DNA from: Heracleum sosnowskyi
Taxonomy: Eukaryota > Streptophyta > Magnoliopsida > Apiales > Apiaceae
Direction of reading: 5' to 3'
DNA length: 64,000 bases
NCBI GenBank assembly: GCA_030848705.1
Contig: CM061240.1
Span: 130,126,998 to 130,190,997 of the forward strand
The position numbers and the translations under genes were made by a program. The notes under the pieces were generated by a model. The model was not told the DNA's origin. It was given only the letters and a program-made list of their open reading frames with translations, and did not search any database. Positions 32,660 to 44,639 of this stretch are shown here, in pieces. The number at the start of each line of letters is the position of its first letter. Within the stretch, counting starts at the first letter, position 1.

Positions 32660-33749
32660 TTAACTTATAAATTATAAGTTAATAAGAATTTATGGGGGTG
32701 TTTGTCAACCCAACTTATGACCTCAACTTATACCTTATATATTGATAAGTTGAATGTTAATGATGTGGTACATTTTTCTGAACTTATGGACTTATTACTT
32801 GATTTCTTTGTTTTTAAATACTTTATATTTTTACATTTGTGTTTTTAAATATTTTTTTAATTTAAATGCAAGTGTTGAAATCATTGTATTTAATAATTAT
32901 TTTTTCAAATTTAATTTAGCAAACTCTTAACTAACTTATAAGTAAATTTTTTCAAACACCCAAATAACTTATAATAATTCATCAACTTATCACTTATATA
33001 ACACTTACTCACTTTAAGTTATAAGTTAATTTTTTTGTGATACCCAAACATGCACTATGTCTGTTGCGGCTGTTTCTTGTATTTAATATCATTCCAGAAC
33101 AGTATGCATTGATCATTGTAACCTAGCTACTTATCATTCCAGAACAATATGCATGCTTGTCAAAACATATTTTTTCTTAATTTTCCAGTTATTACAACTC
33201 TTCTCGATTTTATTGCAAATGATGAGCCCTGTTGCTAAAAGATGTCGAATTGGTGACCATCGCATGGAAGATGATGAATTAGATGTTAGTACCATGTTCT
33301 TTTAAGAAAAAGAAGTTCAATTTCCTGTATGATTTTCTGGAGTCCCCTGCATTTTTCTCCAGGCTCTGCCCTTTCTACAACAGTACTTAAAAACCTTTCG
33401 ACAAAAATTGTACAGGCTCAAAATCTGTCTTTAAAGGAAATACCAACAAATAATAATCTACACTGATCTAAACAATGACACATACACTCTTGAGAAATTA
33501 TCCACGCAAGTACTACACAAATTCAAATCACCAAGAGAGAGCTCAATGACCATAAGTGAAAATAAATCACCAAACTGAATCATAACATTACCAACATTCA
33601 AGTTGATCATTAACATTAAAACCATAAGAAATTTAAAGAGTAATTTTCAGGATTGTGGCTAAACTTTGTCTCAATTTTCGAAACATTGGCCGAGCTTTCA
33701 GATTTTTAATTTTTTGGCTGAGGTTTTGCTCCGCCTTTCAGGAAGGTGG
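32660..33749. other. host spacer with a copy of the cystatin-gene 3' flank
   Basis: 32690-33060 is AT-rich with repeated AACTTATAA phrases. 33460-33640 (ATGACACATACACTCTTGAG, CAAATTCAAATCACCAAGAG) matches 43940-44110 and 47905-48010, sequences that lie beside cystatin-related copies. A short ATG-starting stretch at 33219-33284 ends before a GT but cannot be assigned. Confidence 0.5.
33636..33749 (+). repeat. arm of an inverted repeat (partner 41990-42130), split by the copia insertion
   Basis: TGGCTAAACTTTGTCTCAATTTTCG to TTTCAGGAAGGTGG matches, in reverse complement, 42020-42135. The similarity resumes after the copia element at 40573 (GGTGGTTCCCGTC versus GGTGGCTCCCGTC), so the element landed inside this repeat. 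Confidence 0.8.
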
Positions 33750-34825
33750 TGTTGGAAATATTAACTACTATTACAGCAACATTGAGGCAGCTATATAAAT
33801 TATTTAACAAGTCCAGGCCAAGACAACAATTAACGAAACAAATCATGAAGGTAAATAACATGCATATCAGTGACTGAATAAACAAAGAAAAGAAGAGAGG
33901 TGTACCAGGAGCCATAGCCATAACAGTGTACAAAATAAGTTTTAAAACAAAAATCAGCTGAGTCGCCAGTCCTTGCAAGAAGTCCTGACTGCTCTTGAAG
34001 AGATAATTGCCTCCACTTACTGTGTTGGGATGCTTGCAACACCTCCTCCAGGATAAAACAGCTCCGAGCAACGGGTTCACAGCAACTCCAATGCTCAACT
34101 TCGACTAGCACCTCAGTCGCCGGAGAAACCACAAGCAGACAAGCTTCAAACTAATATTGAGGGAAGAGCAGAGGAGAGAACAGAAAATTATAGAGAATGT
34201 AAGGTGTGGTGTACATAATCAGCAACTTAGCTCTCTATTTATAGTAGAGGCTAAGCATAACTAATACCACCCTAATTAATATTAGAATCGTAACTGACGA
34301 TTTACATTTAATACATATTTAATCCACATATCATTTAATATTTTCGAATATATCTATCAAATCATGTCCAGGTTCATTTGAATATCAAATCCTGTCCAGG
34401 TTCATTTGAATATCAAATCCTGTCCAGGTTCATTCGAATATCAAATCCTGTCCAGGTTCATTCGAATATCAAATCCTGTCCAGGTTCATTCGAACCCAAT
34501 TTTGATAAATTAATTCTAATTAAAATACTAAATCACCTAAATAAAATCCCTCGCCCAGGTCGCCTCGCGTACGTGAGACGCCGAGACATTCGCCCAAAAC
34601 GCCCTTTATTTAGTTCAATGTGGGACAAATACACATTCTCATTTCAAGCTCTTTCAAGCTACTAACTTCAACTCTATTTCTCTATGGATTTCACTAAGAA
34701 AACTACTTAGATCCATATATGAAAATTTAAGTCCCCATAACAAGGAACAATTTCCAATCGTTAAAATCCGGAATTAATATCAAGAACATATAAATACTTA
34801 TGCTCCAAAACTCCATTTTCTAACA
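33750..34825 (-). repeat. 3' LTR of the minus-strand copia element
   Basis: Begins on plus TGTTGGAAATATT and ends TTTTCTAACA. It contains TATAAATA on the minus strand (34243-34236) and a five-copy 28-bp tandem repeat (34365-34495). Confidence 0.93.
34365..34495 (+). repeat. 28-bp tandem repeat inside the copia LTR, about five copies
   Basis: AATATCAAATCCTGTCCAGG then TTCATTCG repeats with few changes. The same array is in the other LTR at about 40110-40240. It lies upstream of the TATA box on the coding strand, where enhancer repeats are common in plant copia LTRs. Confidence 0.9.
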
Positions 34826-34838
34826 ATCCCCCACAAAT
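34826..34838 (-). other. polypurine tract of the minus-strand copia element
   Basis: On the minus strand TTGTGGGGGATTG lies directly before the 3' LTR. Confidence 0.88.
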
Positions 34839-35352
34839 CCATACAGAAATGCATTCAGGTTTCTCATCATGACTTGTTTTTCAGAGTCGGTACCCTTCCG
34901 GGTTTGAACCCTCCTGAGTCCCCTACTTCGATGACTACCGGATTTAGATGGAATGTTTCACCTTGAATCTTAATCCGTTTGATGTAACCATGTTCCATAA
35001 ACGACGACAAGTCAAAGGCTATGGTGCCAATCTACGGCTTTGAGACATTAATGGTCTTGTCTCGATCATGTTCGTCGAATGCTTTCAGAGAATAACCCTT
35101 TCCCCTAATTGCGACCACACAATTACATTCGCTTAGCTGGGCATCTCCAGAGATGTACTGCTATCATCTCGTCAATTGACTTGACCCCATTCAGAGTTAT
35201 AAAACTCTTGCTTTCATAGCAGTGTCAGTACCTTCTAGGTTTTCAGGGAATAGACTCAGATACAAAAGTATCATTTATGTAGCAAAGGTACTACCAATTC
35301 ATCCTTACAGCTTGTTATTACCACATTGAATACACTTTCAAGGGATCTCCTC
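34839..35352 (-). other. 3' untranslated zone of the minus-strand copia element
   Basis: About 0.5 kb between the pol stop and the polypurine tract. No gene seen. Confidence 0.7.
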
Positions 35353-38300
35353 TCATGTGTATTGGGTTTCCACTGTCGATGAATCATGATGGGTTGACAG
35401 TCCCATTCCCAACCTTGACTTAAGGACCACTGCAGGTTCCAGTCCTTTTGTCAAAGGATCAACTATATTATTCTGAGTTCCTATGAACTCTATAGCTATA
35501 ATCCTATCAGACACTAAACCCCTTATAGACTGGAGTCTAACTTGGATGTGTCTCTTTGTTTTAGCATTATACTTTTTACTGCTAATCTTGTCGATAGTTG
35601 TTCGACTATCACAATGAATAGCAATCGCAGGAAGCGGTTTGCTTACCACAGGTATCGCAGACATAAGTCCGTGTAACCACTCAGCCTCCGTCCCAGTGGC
35701 ATCAAGCGCACACAACTCAGCCTCAAAAGTCGACCGAGTAATAATAGTCTGTTTAGTTGACTTCCAGGATATTGCTGCACCCGCTAAGGTGAATACGTAT
35801 CCAGTCACTCCATTGGAACCAGACTTCTTAGCTATCTAACTTGCATCACTGTACCCCTCAAGTACACCAGGAAATCTCCTATAGTGTAAACTAAGGTACA
35901 TTGTGCCTTTGAGATATCTAAGTACTCTATCAAGAGCATCCCAATGAGTTCTGTTTGGACAGCTTGTATATCTAGCCAACTTAGACACAGAGTAAGAAAT
36001 ATCCGGTCTAGTACAATTAGCAAGATACTGCAAGCTCCCAATAATCTGAGAATACCTTAACTGAGACACAGGTACCCCTGAAGTATTCTTGACAAGGGCA
36101 ACTTTAGGATCATACGGTGTACTAGCGATTCTACACTGTGAATAACCATATTTCTCAAGTATAGATTTCTCTATATAATGAGACTGTGATAAAGTTATTC
36201 CCTCAGCTGACTGAGTCAGCTTGAGACCAAGAATCACACTAGCTTCACCCATATCCTTCATTTCAAAATGCCTTTTTAAGAAAGCTTTTGTCTCGTTAAT
36301 AATCTCAATGTTGGTTCCAAACAGTAATATGTCATCTACATATATGCATATGATGACATATTCACTACCTTTAACTTTGCTGTAGACATACTTGTCACTT
36401 TCATTAACAGTAAAACTGAAAGGCAAGATAGTTTCATCAAACTTTTTATGCCAATCCCTGGGAGCTTGTTTCAAGCCATAGATAGACTTGATTAACTTAC
36501 ATGCTTTCCTTTCATTTCCAGAAGCAACAAATCCCTCAGGCTGATCCATATATATCTCTTCTTCAAGTTCACCATGAAGAAAAGCTGTCTTTACATCCAT
36601 CTGATGGATGATAAGACCATGGACGGAAGCCAATGCTACAAGCATTCGGATTGTTACCATCCTAGCAACTGGAGAGTATGTATCAAAGTAATCAATGCCT
36701 TCCCTTTGCTTAAAACCCTTAGCTACCAGTCTAGCTTTGTACTTATCTATTGAGCCGTCAGGGTTCAATTTCTTTTTAAAGATCCATCTACACCCGATAG
36801 TAGAACACCCCGGAGGGAGATCAACTAACTCACATGTCCCATTAGAAACAATGGAGTCAATTTCACTCTTTACAGCGCCCTTCCAGTGCCTAGACTCCGA
36901 GGAGTCCATAGCCTGTCGGAAAGTTAAAGGTTCATCCTCGACATTGTAAGTGATGAAATCACTTCCAAAGTCCTTGACTACCTTTGCACGTTTACTCCTC
37001 CTAGGTTCCTCTTCCTCCATAGGAGTAGAGCTGCTACCAGGTTCCGCCCCCACATTTGTCATCTTTTCCACATGATCAGGAATAGAACTTGATGTGTGAG
37101 TGGGATCTTCCTCAGAATTACCTTGAGGTATACCAGTCTTCATAGGATAGACATCCTCAAAGAATGTAGCATCACGAAATTCAACTATCGTGTTAGCCAC
37201 TATACCATCTATGTCAGATTTTAATACCAAAAATCTCATAGCTGTAGTGGTTTCAAGATAGCCCAGAAAGATACAATCAACCGTCTTAGGACCTAGTTTC
37301 TTCCTCTTGTGTTCAGGGACAAGTACCTTTGCAAGGCACCCCCACACTCGAAGATACTTGAGACTAGTCTTCTTGCCTTTCAAAAACTCATAAGGTGTCT
37401 TATCCATGTGTTTCAGAGGGACTCTGTTCAGAATATGGCAAGCCGTATTCAGAGCCTCTCCCCACATGTATTTAGGCAACCCAGAGTTAATAAGCATACT
37501 GTTAATCATATCTTTGAACGTTCTGTTCTTTCGCTCAGCGACCCCATTAGACTCAGGTGTGTATGGTGGAGTAACTTCATGAACTATACCATTGCTTGCG
37601 CAAAATTCATTAAATGCGTTACTCGTATACTCACCACTTCTATCAGATCTCAATCGTTTAAGTACCTTACTAGTTTGTTTTTCAACTTCAGTTTTATAAA
37701 TAATGAATTTACTAAGTGCTTCATCCTTATGTCTAAGTAAATAAACATAACAATATCTGCTACTATCATCTATAAAGGTAATAAAATATCTAAACTGGTC
37801 CTTAGTCAACACACCACCAAATTCACAAATATCAGTGTGTACTAAATCTAACAAGTCTGAATCCCTAACAACATTATGAAAAGGTTTCCTTATTTGTTTA
37901 GCAGACACACATACTTGACATTTAGAATTCTTTTCTATAGTATGTCTTGGAATCAACTCTAAGTTCATCATATTTTTAAGAGCACCAAAATTTAAGTGAC
38001 CAAGTCTAGCATGCCATAAATTTGTAGATTCAACACAGTTAACAGAAGGAGTAATATTCAAAGTTCCCAAAACGGGCTCCGCATTAATTACAAATAAACC
38101 ATTCGACAAGTAACCCTTGCCAAAAAATGTACCAGTATGAATAAGAACTACTTTATTACATTTGAAAGAGATTTCAAAACCATTAGAAACTAAACAGCTT
38201 CCACTTATTATATTTCTACGCATGTCGGGAACATGATGCACTCTAGTCAGGGATAGAATACGACCCGAAGGGAACTTCAAGTCCACGTTTCCTATTCCAT

Positions 38301-39456
38301 GTACTTGAGCAGCACTAGCATTCCCCATCGTCACTGTCAAGCTATGACTCTGTTGATAAGATACAAACAAACTAATGTCAGCACAGATATGCACATTAGC
38401 TCCAGTATCAATCAACCATTCATTCAACAGATAAGTGGAAAATAGTACAGGGTTGTAGGTAACATACCGGTCCACGTTGGTTTCAGAAGCAGTAGCCTCA
38501 CCAACAACCATGTTCACTATAGCCCCACTTGCGGTTCCAAGCACAGCATTCGCTTGCGCTACCACCTCGGTTTTCTTCGCTTTCTTTGTAGGACAGTCCT
38601 TACTCCAGTGCCCAACCTGCCCACAAGACCAACATGGTTTGTTTGCCTTTGGTTTCTTGGCCTTGTCCTTGTCATTCTTAGGTTTATTACTATTACCCTT
38701 CTTAGCAACAAACTTCCTCTTTTGTCCTACAGTCGCTACATTCACCTTCGAGCTTCCGTGCTCAGTTGGCATCACATGTCCCTGTTTGGACTTGTGTTGT
38801 TCTTGCACCGAGATGTCTAGCATAAGGTTAGTCCAGGTGATCTCTCCTTTCTGTCTTTTCAGGGAGAGAGCGAACTCTTCCCAAGATTTCGGGAGTTTTT
38901 CAATCACACTCATAACCTTGAACTTTTCAGGGAGATCCATTCCGGACTCCTTCAAAGCATGCACTATCATCTCGAATTCATGCACTTGCTCAGTCATGGA
39001 TTTATTGTCCACCAGCTTGAATTCAAGGAACCTAGCCACAGAATACTTTTCTAGACCTTGTGAGTCAGTATTATGTGTCTGGTCCAGCTTCTCCCATAAG
39101 AGTTTTGCAGAGAAGTCATCTGATGAGTAAACATCAAACAAGGTGTTTGTTAGAGCAGCCAAGATGGCCGCCCTAGCCACCCCGTCTTTCTCATTCCACT
39201 TTGCAAAAGCCTTAACTGAATCAGCCTTTTCTTGATCCAAAACCGGCTTCTCATACTCCACAACAGGCCACAAACCCTTTACAGTCAACCACAACTTCAT
39301 CCTTTTCTGCCAACGAGAAAAGCCGATGCCACCATTAAATTTCTCTGGCAAGCCAGTTAATTCAACGGGTTGTGGAAAAACGTAAGTGGTCCAATCAATG
39401 GCCCCAACAGATGCACCAGAACTACCACTAGCAGGAACTTCAGTTTCGTTAACCAT
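35353..39456 (-). CDS. gag-pol: gag-pol polyprotein of the minus-strand copia element, one in-frame TAG
   Basis: ATG at 39456 (MVNETEVPAS) is chosen because earlier frame sequence (to 39843) lies in the LTR. The frame is open to TAG at 35836-35838 and goes on in the same frame to 35353, about 1366 codons. Order: gag domain (LPEKFNGGIGFSRWQKRMK), CCHC knuckle CWSCGQVGHWSKDC, protease WLIDTGANVHI, integrase zinc region (LWHARLGHLN to CQVCVSAKQ), integrase core LVHTDICEF, RSDRSGEYTS (the usual second Gly is Ser) and ESNGVAERKNR, RT with IYVDDILLFG, RNase H with GYSDAS then the stop, and AELCALDATGTEAEW. The stop replaces what is normally Trp after SDAS (TGG to TAG). Everything else looks intact. 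Confidence 0.93.
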
Positions 39457-39494
39457 TATGCTAAATAATATATAACAAATTATCTCTTCAAGAA

Positions 39495-40572
39495 TGTTGG
39501 AAATATTAACTACTATTACAGCAACATTGAGGCAGTTATATAAATTATTTAACAAGTCCAGGCCAAGACAACAATTAACGAAACAAATCATGAAGGTAAA
39601 TAACATGCATATCAGTGACTGAATAAACAAAGAAAAGAAGAGAGGTGTACCAGGAGCCATAGCCATAACAGTGTACAAAAGAAGTTTTAAAACAAAAATC
39701 AGCTGAGTCGCCAGTCCTTGCAAGAAGTCCTGACTGCTCTTGAAGAGATAATTGCCTCCACTTACTGTGTTGGGATGCTTGCAACACCTCCTCCAGGATA
39801 AAACAGCTCCGAGCAACGGGTTCACAGCAACTCCAATGCTCAACTTCGACTAGCACCTCAGTCGCCGGAGAAACCACAAGCAGACAAGCTTCAAACTAAT
39901 ATTGAGGGAAGAGCAGAGGAGAGAACAGAAAATTATAGAGAATGTAAGGTGTGGTGTACATAATCAGCAACTTAGCTCTCTATTTATAGTAGAGGCTAAG
40001 CATAACTAATACCACCCTAATTAATATTAGAATCGTAACTGACGATTTACATTTAATACATATTTAATCCACATATCATTTAATATTTTCGAATATATCT
40101 ATCAAATCATGTCCAGGTTCATTTGAATATCAAATCCTGTCCAGGTTCATTTGAATATCAAATCCTGTCCAGGTTCATTCGAATATCAAATCCTGTCCAG
40201 GTTCATTCGAATATCAAATCCTGTCCAGGTTCATTCGAACCCAATTTTGATAAATTAATTCTAATTAAAATATTAAATCACCTAAATAAAATCCCTCGCC
40301 CAGGTCGCCTCGCGTACGTGAGACGCCGAGACATTCGCCCAAAACGCCCTTTATTTAGTTCAATGTGGGACAAATACACATTCTCATTTCAAGCTCTTTC
40401 AAGCTACTAACTTCAACTCTATTTCTCTATGGATTTCACTAAGAAAACTACTTAGATCCATATATATGAAAATTTAAGTCCCCATAACAAGGAACAATTT
40501 CCAATCGTTAAAATCCGGAATTAATATCAAGAACATATAAATACTTATGCTCCAAAACTCCATTTTCTAACA
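39495..40572 (-). repeat. 5' LTR of the minus-strand copia element
   Basis: 1078 bp, promoter-side LTR. TATAAATA on the minus strand at 39988-39981. The 28-bp repeat lies at about 40110-40240. Confidence 0.93.
39981..39988 (-). promoter_or_regulatory. TATA box in the copia 5' LTR
   Basis: TATAAATA on the minus strand, followed by GAGAGC, about 530 bp before the gag ATG. Confidence 0.6.
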
Positions 40573-40943
40573 GGTGGTTCCCGTCCAAGTCCGTTAAGTA
40601 TGTGCCGTTAACTTAAAATAAATGTATAATGGTAAGGGTAAAAGAGGAATTTCAGCATTAAATACATATTAAAAAATGTAAAATCAAATCTTGCTCAAAT
40701 ATTACACCCCCAAATCTATGTAAAATCAAATCTTGTGTTCTACTTAGGTGAAAGTCTCTTTTCTAGCTTTTTCTTGCAATCTTTATGGAGCCTTTTCTGG
40801 TGGTTTTAACTTACCTTTAGTAATCAGATGATTCATGTTTTAAGCTTTCATGGAAGTCTTTTTGAGTACTCCTGAATTTTGTCAATAGCCTTCTTCATTT
40901 AATTATTTTCTGCATTCTAAAGTGAGCCTCTTTACATATTAAG

Positions 40944-41114
40944 AGAATTGTTGGAGTAGCTCATGTTGAAGATTTTGAGGCAATTAATGATACTGCTAGA
41001 CGAGCAGATTGTGAGCGGCTTGCTCTTAACTTTGCCGAGATGCTCCTTAAGGAAAAAACAAAATTTCAGACCATTACTGAAGTTGTGTTGGCCATCCAGA
41101 ATTCCTATTCATGA
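40944..41114 (+). pseudogene. last-exon fragment resembling methylthioribose kinase
   Basis: An intron-acceptor-like sequence (CTCTTTACATATTAAG) precedes an open frame of 56 codons ending TGA at 41112. It reads RIVGVAHVEDFEAIND, then CERLALNFAEMLLKEK and EVVLAIQNS. This strongly recalls the C-terminal end of plant 5-methylthioribose kinase (methionine salvage), judged from memory of the family. No other exon of that gene is in the window; the copia element lies 370 bp upstream. It is either the end of a gene whose body was displaced or an isolated captured fragment. Confidence 0.5.
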
Positions 41115-41634
41115 AGACTTCTATTTGAATCGTGGATTTTAAGTCTACCCAACAAAGATCTGTGAGTGGTTTTATTGTTCGAAATAAGTCTACATTGATA
41201 GCTACACATTTTATGTTACGTTGATGATTGGATTACTCTAATCGGACAAGATGTTAGATCAGATTATTTTTGAACGGGAGATCATCCGTTTTGTGAGGGA
41301 AAGAAATGAAGGAAGAAGATATAAAATAAAGGGTGATTTTCTTTTCAAAAGAAAATAAGAACAGTTATAAGAACTTTCTTAAAAAAATAAAGCTGCTTTT
41401 GGTTTAATTGACCACTCCCACACCTGCTTTTGTGCGAATAGTTAAAAGAGATGGTCAAAAAAACAAAATTCGCAAAAAGTCTTTAATCACATAGGTTATT
41501 TAAATATTTTTCCCTATCCATCTTGCATTCATCTTCATACAAAGGGAAACACAATGCCTTTCTGTAAGAGTAATAATGTAGAACAAGCACCGGAGAAATG
41601 AATCAGAATTCACTATCTAAATGGAACAAATCAG

Positions 41635-41792
41635 CTAGCTACTATTTTGGCCTTCATCCATTGTATCATTCTTGTTAAAGGCCTGAAATATTGAATCCTT
41701 GTCATCTAGCCTTGATGAAGCTGATTCTGATGTCTTCAAAACAAAATCTTCAAGCGCCTCCAGGGAAGACAAAATCGTGAACTTATAATCTG
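41635..41792 (-). CDS. terminal exon of an unrecognised gene (fragment)
   Basis: On the minus strand TATGTTTTGCAG is followed by an open frame of about 52 codons to TAG at 41635 (DYKFTILSSLEALEDFVLKT, later RLDDKDSIFQAF). It is rich in Ser and Asp. No upstream exon is evident. The family is not recognised. Confidence 0.35.
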
Positions 41793-41989
41793 CTGCAAAA
41801 CATATAACAATTACTGTAGGAAGAATTTTTTTTTAATTAAGAAGGACATTACTAGCTCTAAGATTCAAATAATTACATTTCTATGCTTGAAAAAACTAAA
41901 ATCTAACTCGGATGTAACTCAACAAACACTAGTGGCCCTTTGGTATATATACATACAGGTATGACCGTTGTATTTTTGTAATAACCCAA

Positions 41990-42135
41990 CTTTACCCTTG
42001 CTCCGTTAGGCCCGTTAGTGGATATTTGACGGGAGCCACCTTCCTGAAAGACGGAGCAAAACCTCAGCCAAAAAATTAAAAATCTGAAAGCTCGGTCAAT
42101 GTTTCGAAAATTGAGGTAAAGTTTAGCCACCAGCC
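41990..42135 (-). repeat. second arm of the inverted repeat
   Basis: Reverse complement of 33636-33749 plus the start of 40573 onward, uninterrupted here (CTTTCAGGAAGGTGGCTCCC on the minus strand). It gives the pre-insertion form of the copia target. Confidence 0.8.
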
Positions 42136-42287
42136 TGAAATTTACTCAAATTTAAATTCCTACTTATAATATGTAAAAAAAATCAAGGAACACTTGATCG
42201 AAATAGGAGCTTATAGGGAAGCCATATATAGTTTACACATGAATACTAACAAAAATAGTAGGACTGCAACACAGAATTTAGCTATAA

Positions 42288-42705
42288 TCAGTTAACGTTC
42301 TTGAGCCTCACAAACTGGAGAGTTACAGGTGGGGATACCCAATGGGGGTGCATAATATAGTTTGGCTTCAAACATCTGGGGAGGATGATCAGGCAAGCTC
42401 CCTTGGAAAGTCAAATAGTACCAAAACCCGCAAGAAAAAGATCTCATGGCCTTGATGACTAAGACATTGCCAAACTTTGTGTTCTGTAAAAGAAATTGCT
42501 AAGTTAGGAATACAACAAATGGAAACAAGGGAGAAAAACAGGATTTAGAGGTCAAACCTGTGTGGAATTATATCGATCAATGGCAAGATTTGGAAAACTT
42601 GTTAATTTATCCAACTCGTAATCAGTGATGGTGGTATCTGGTGGACAGTAGTATCTTGTAATGAAGCTGTCAACAACCTGGCGAGACAGATAAGGATATT
42701 TACAA
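42288..42705 (-). pseudogene. cystatin-related copy 2: exons 2 and 3, frameshifted
   Basis: Exon 2 (about 42705-42558) reads YPYLSRQVVDSFITRYYCPP, then LTSFPNLAIDRYNSTQ with donor CAG/GTTTGA. Exon 3 starts at 42483 after TTTTACAG and reads NTKFGNVLVIKAMRS, then WYYLTFQGSLPDHPPQMFEA. An extra C (CACCCCCATTG) shifts the frame so the last residues differ from the intact copy, ending at TAA 42292. Exon 1 is absent next to it, and a sequence related to another copy lies upstream. Probably non-functional. Confidence 0.7.
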
Positions 42706-42788
42706 CCATATATAGTTTACACATTAACATCAGGAGAATAAAGTAACAAAACTAGAAGGTTACTTTGCAACATAGAATTTAACTATAA

Positions 42789-43087
42789 TCAGTTAACATT
42801 CTTGAGCCTCACAAAGGCGATCTCTATGTATGATGTTGGCAACAGAGGATGCTCATATAGTTTGGTCTCAAATATCTGAGGACTATCACCATCAGGAAAG
42901 GACACTTGGAAAGTCAGAAAGTACCAAAACCCGCAGCACAACGATCTCATTGCCTTGATCACCGTGACATTGGTCTACTCTTTTCCCTGCTGGGAATTAT
43001 AATGTCGAATGGCCTGACTGGCGAGATGAGTCAAATTAGCTATCTCGTACTCAGTGACTGTGATTTCTGGTGGGTAGTAGTATCTAC
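42789..43087 (-). pseudogene. cystatin-related copy 3: intronless, with an internal stop
   Basis: Minus strand RYYYPPEITVTEYEIANLTH, then QAIRHYNSQQGKE, TAG, TNVTVIKAMRSLCCGFWYFL, and SPQIFETKLYEHP, ending RLKNVN and TGA at 42789. The intron between the helix and the beta-strands is missing here, as in copy 1 and the 47.5-kb copy. One TAG sits at the usual GTNYTNV position. Sequence diverges upstream of TAGATACTAC. Confidence 0.75.
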
Positions 43088-44248
43088 ATTTTTAATCAAA
43101 TATTATTGAATTTGAAACACATTTTTTCAAGGAACTTGAATAATAGGGTGAATTAAATATATGTCTGGTAAAATAATTATTTTAAGTTTTTAAATACTAA
43201 TCACTGGTAATTATCTATATCAAATGCTTTGTATTATCTTCTAATCACGGTCTTTTTCGAACTCTAGAGTGAATTTAAAGAAAGTCAGAGAGACTCTTTT
43301 TCTTGCTCTTTCTATAATTCAAGAACCAAATTAACAATCATTAAAAATCTGAAACTTTATGTCCAAGAAGACCAGATAACCAAACTGCTAAAACACCTGA
43401 CATAAATATTGAAGACAAAACATACCTTGACAAATGCACATATCTTATGTGAACCAATGCCTACGGTCGTCATTACTCGCTCCATCTGGTTTACCAACAA
43501 AAGATGCTGGAAGCTTTTCTCGCGAACCAGATACTTTCATCATTCTTAATCTTCAGCTAATTTTGGAACATTGCGATCTTCTATTGTATCATGTAATTTC
43601 TCTCTTTTCCGAATGACTTCTCACATAATTGGCATTCATGAGCATACAGAACATGGAATGTCATATGATGCATAATGTCCTTGGCAGAATTTTGTTAACA
43701 GAAACAAATCTTCCCATGTCTATAATCAGAATGAGTATGACAACGGTCTAAACCAACAAGCAAACCGACCAATCACAACTTAATCTGCTGGTTATAATCT
43801 CTACAGAGAGTCTGCTAGCTGGACTATTAAACTAGTTGGTTATGTGAACCAAGTCGATCACTTAAACTCACTTGCAACATGTATCACTGACGTTATTTAA
43901 ACCAACAATGGCTCGTGACATAGTGTTATACTAGTAATCTACACGGATCGAAACAATGACACATACACTCTTGAGAAATTATCCACACAAGTAATACACA
44001 AATTCAAATCACCAAGAGCGAGCTCAATGACCATAGGAAAATAAATCACCAATCTTGAATCATAATGTTACCAACATTCGAATTGATCATTAACATTGAA
44101 ACCATAAGAAATTTAAATTCCGACTTATATGTAAAAAAAATCGAGGAACGCTTGATCGAAATAGGAGTTTATAGGAAAACCATATACTATAGTTTTCACA
44201 TTAATACTAACAAAAATAGTAGGGTTGCAACACAGAATTTAGCTGTAA
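43088..44248. other. host spacer with repeated gene flanks and a repeated fragment
   Basis: 43450-43560 (CGCGAACCAGATACTTTCATC) resembles 45555-45650 (CGTGAACCAGATACTTTCACC), both reading SREPDTF on the plus strand. 43940-44240 repeats the cystatin-gene 3' flank seen at 33460 and 47905. No intact gene. Confidence 0.5.
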
Positions 44249-44443
44249 TCAGTTAACGTTCTTGAGCCTCACAAACTGGAGAGTTACAGGTGGGGATACC
44301 CAATGGGATGCATCATATAGTTTGGCTTCAACCATCTGGGGAGGATGATCAGGCAAGCTCCCTTGGAAAGTCAAATAGTACATAAGCCCGCAAGAAAAAG
44401 ATCTCATGGCCTTGATGACTAAGACATTGCCAAACTTTGTGTT
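44249..44443 (-). pseudogene. cystatin-related copy 4: exon 3 only
   Basis: Frame NTKFGNVLVIKAMRS to FVRLKNVN with TGA at 44249 is open. The acceptor is destroyed, TTTTACTG instead of TTTTACAG, and similarity stops at the exon 2 border near 44520 (GGATTTAGAGGATGG). Exons 1 and 2 are missing. Confidence 0.75.
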
Positions 44444-44639
44444 CAGTAAAAGAAATTGCTAAGTTAGGAATACAAAACAAATGGAAAGAATGGAGGATGG
44501 GATAAAAACAGGATTTAGAGGATGGAAAGAATTGTATGAAATCCAGTTGGTATCAGAAAATTGTTCACGTGATTTAAGCATGGTTAATATGCAAAGCTTA
44601 AATTGAATATTTCTGATCATTTGGAATTAATACATCAGG

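Larger units (their letters stand above)
33750..40572 (-). mobile_element. Ty1/copia retrotransposon, minus strand, complete (6.8 kb)
   Basis: LTRs are 33750-34825 (1076 bp) and 39495-40572 (1078 bp). I noticed three substitutions and one 2-bp indel between them. The TSD GGTGG is at 33745-33749 and 40573-40577. On the minus strand the polypurine tract TTGTGGGGGATTG precedes the 3' LTR, and one long gag-pol frame is broken by a single TAG. The base order at the primer site (TTCTTGAAGAGAT on the minus strand) does not start with TGG. The copia sub-lineage was not determined. Confidence 0.95.

Noticed and set aside
33219..33284. Possible small first exon starting ATGATG and ending before GTTAGT
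   Set aside because: Only 22 codons, no following exon found.
33706..34132. Minus frames of 100-130 codons, repeated at 39575-39877
   Set aside because: They lie in the copia LTR; the gag start is at 39456.
34378..34665. 95-codon frame, repeated at 40123-40410
   Set aside because: LTR sequence with a 28-bp tandem repeat.
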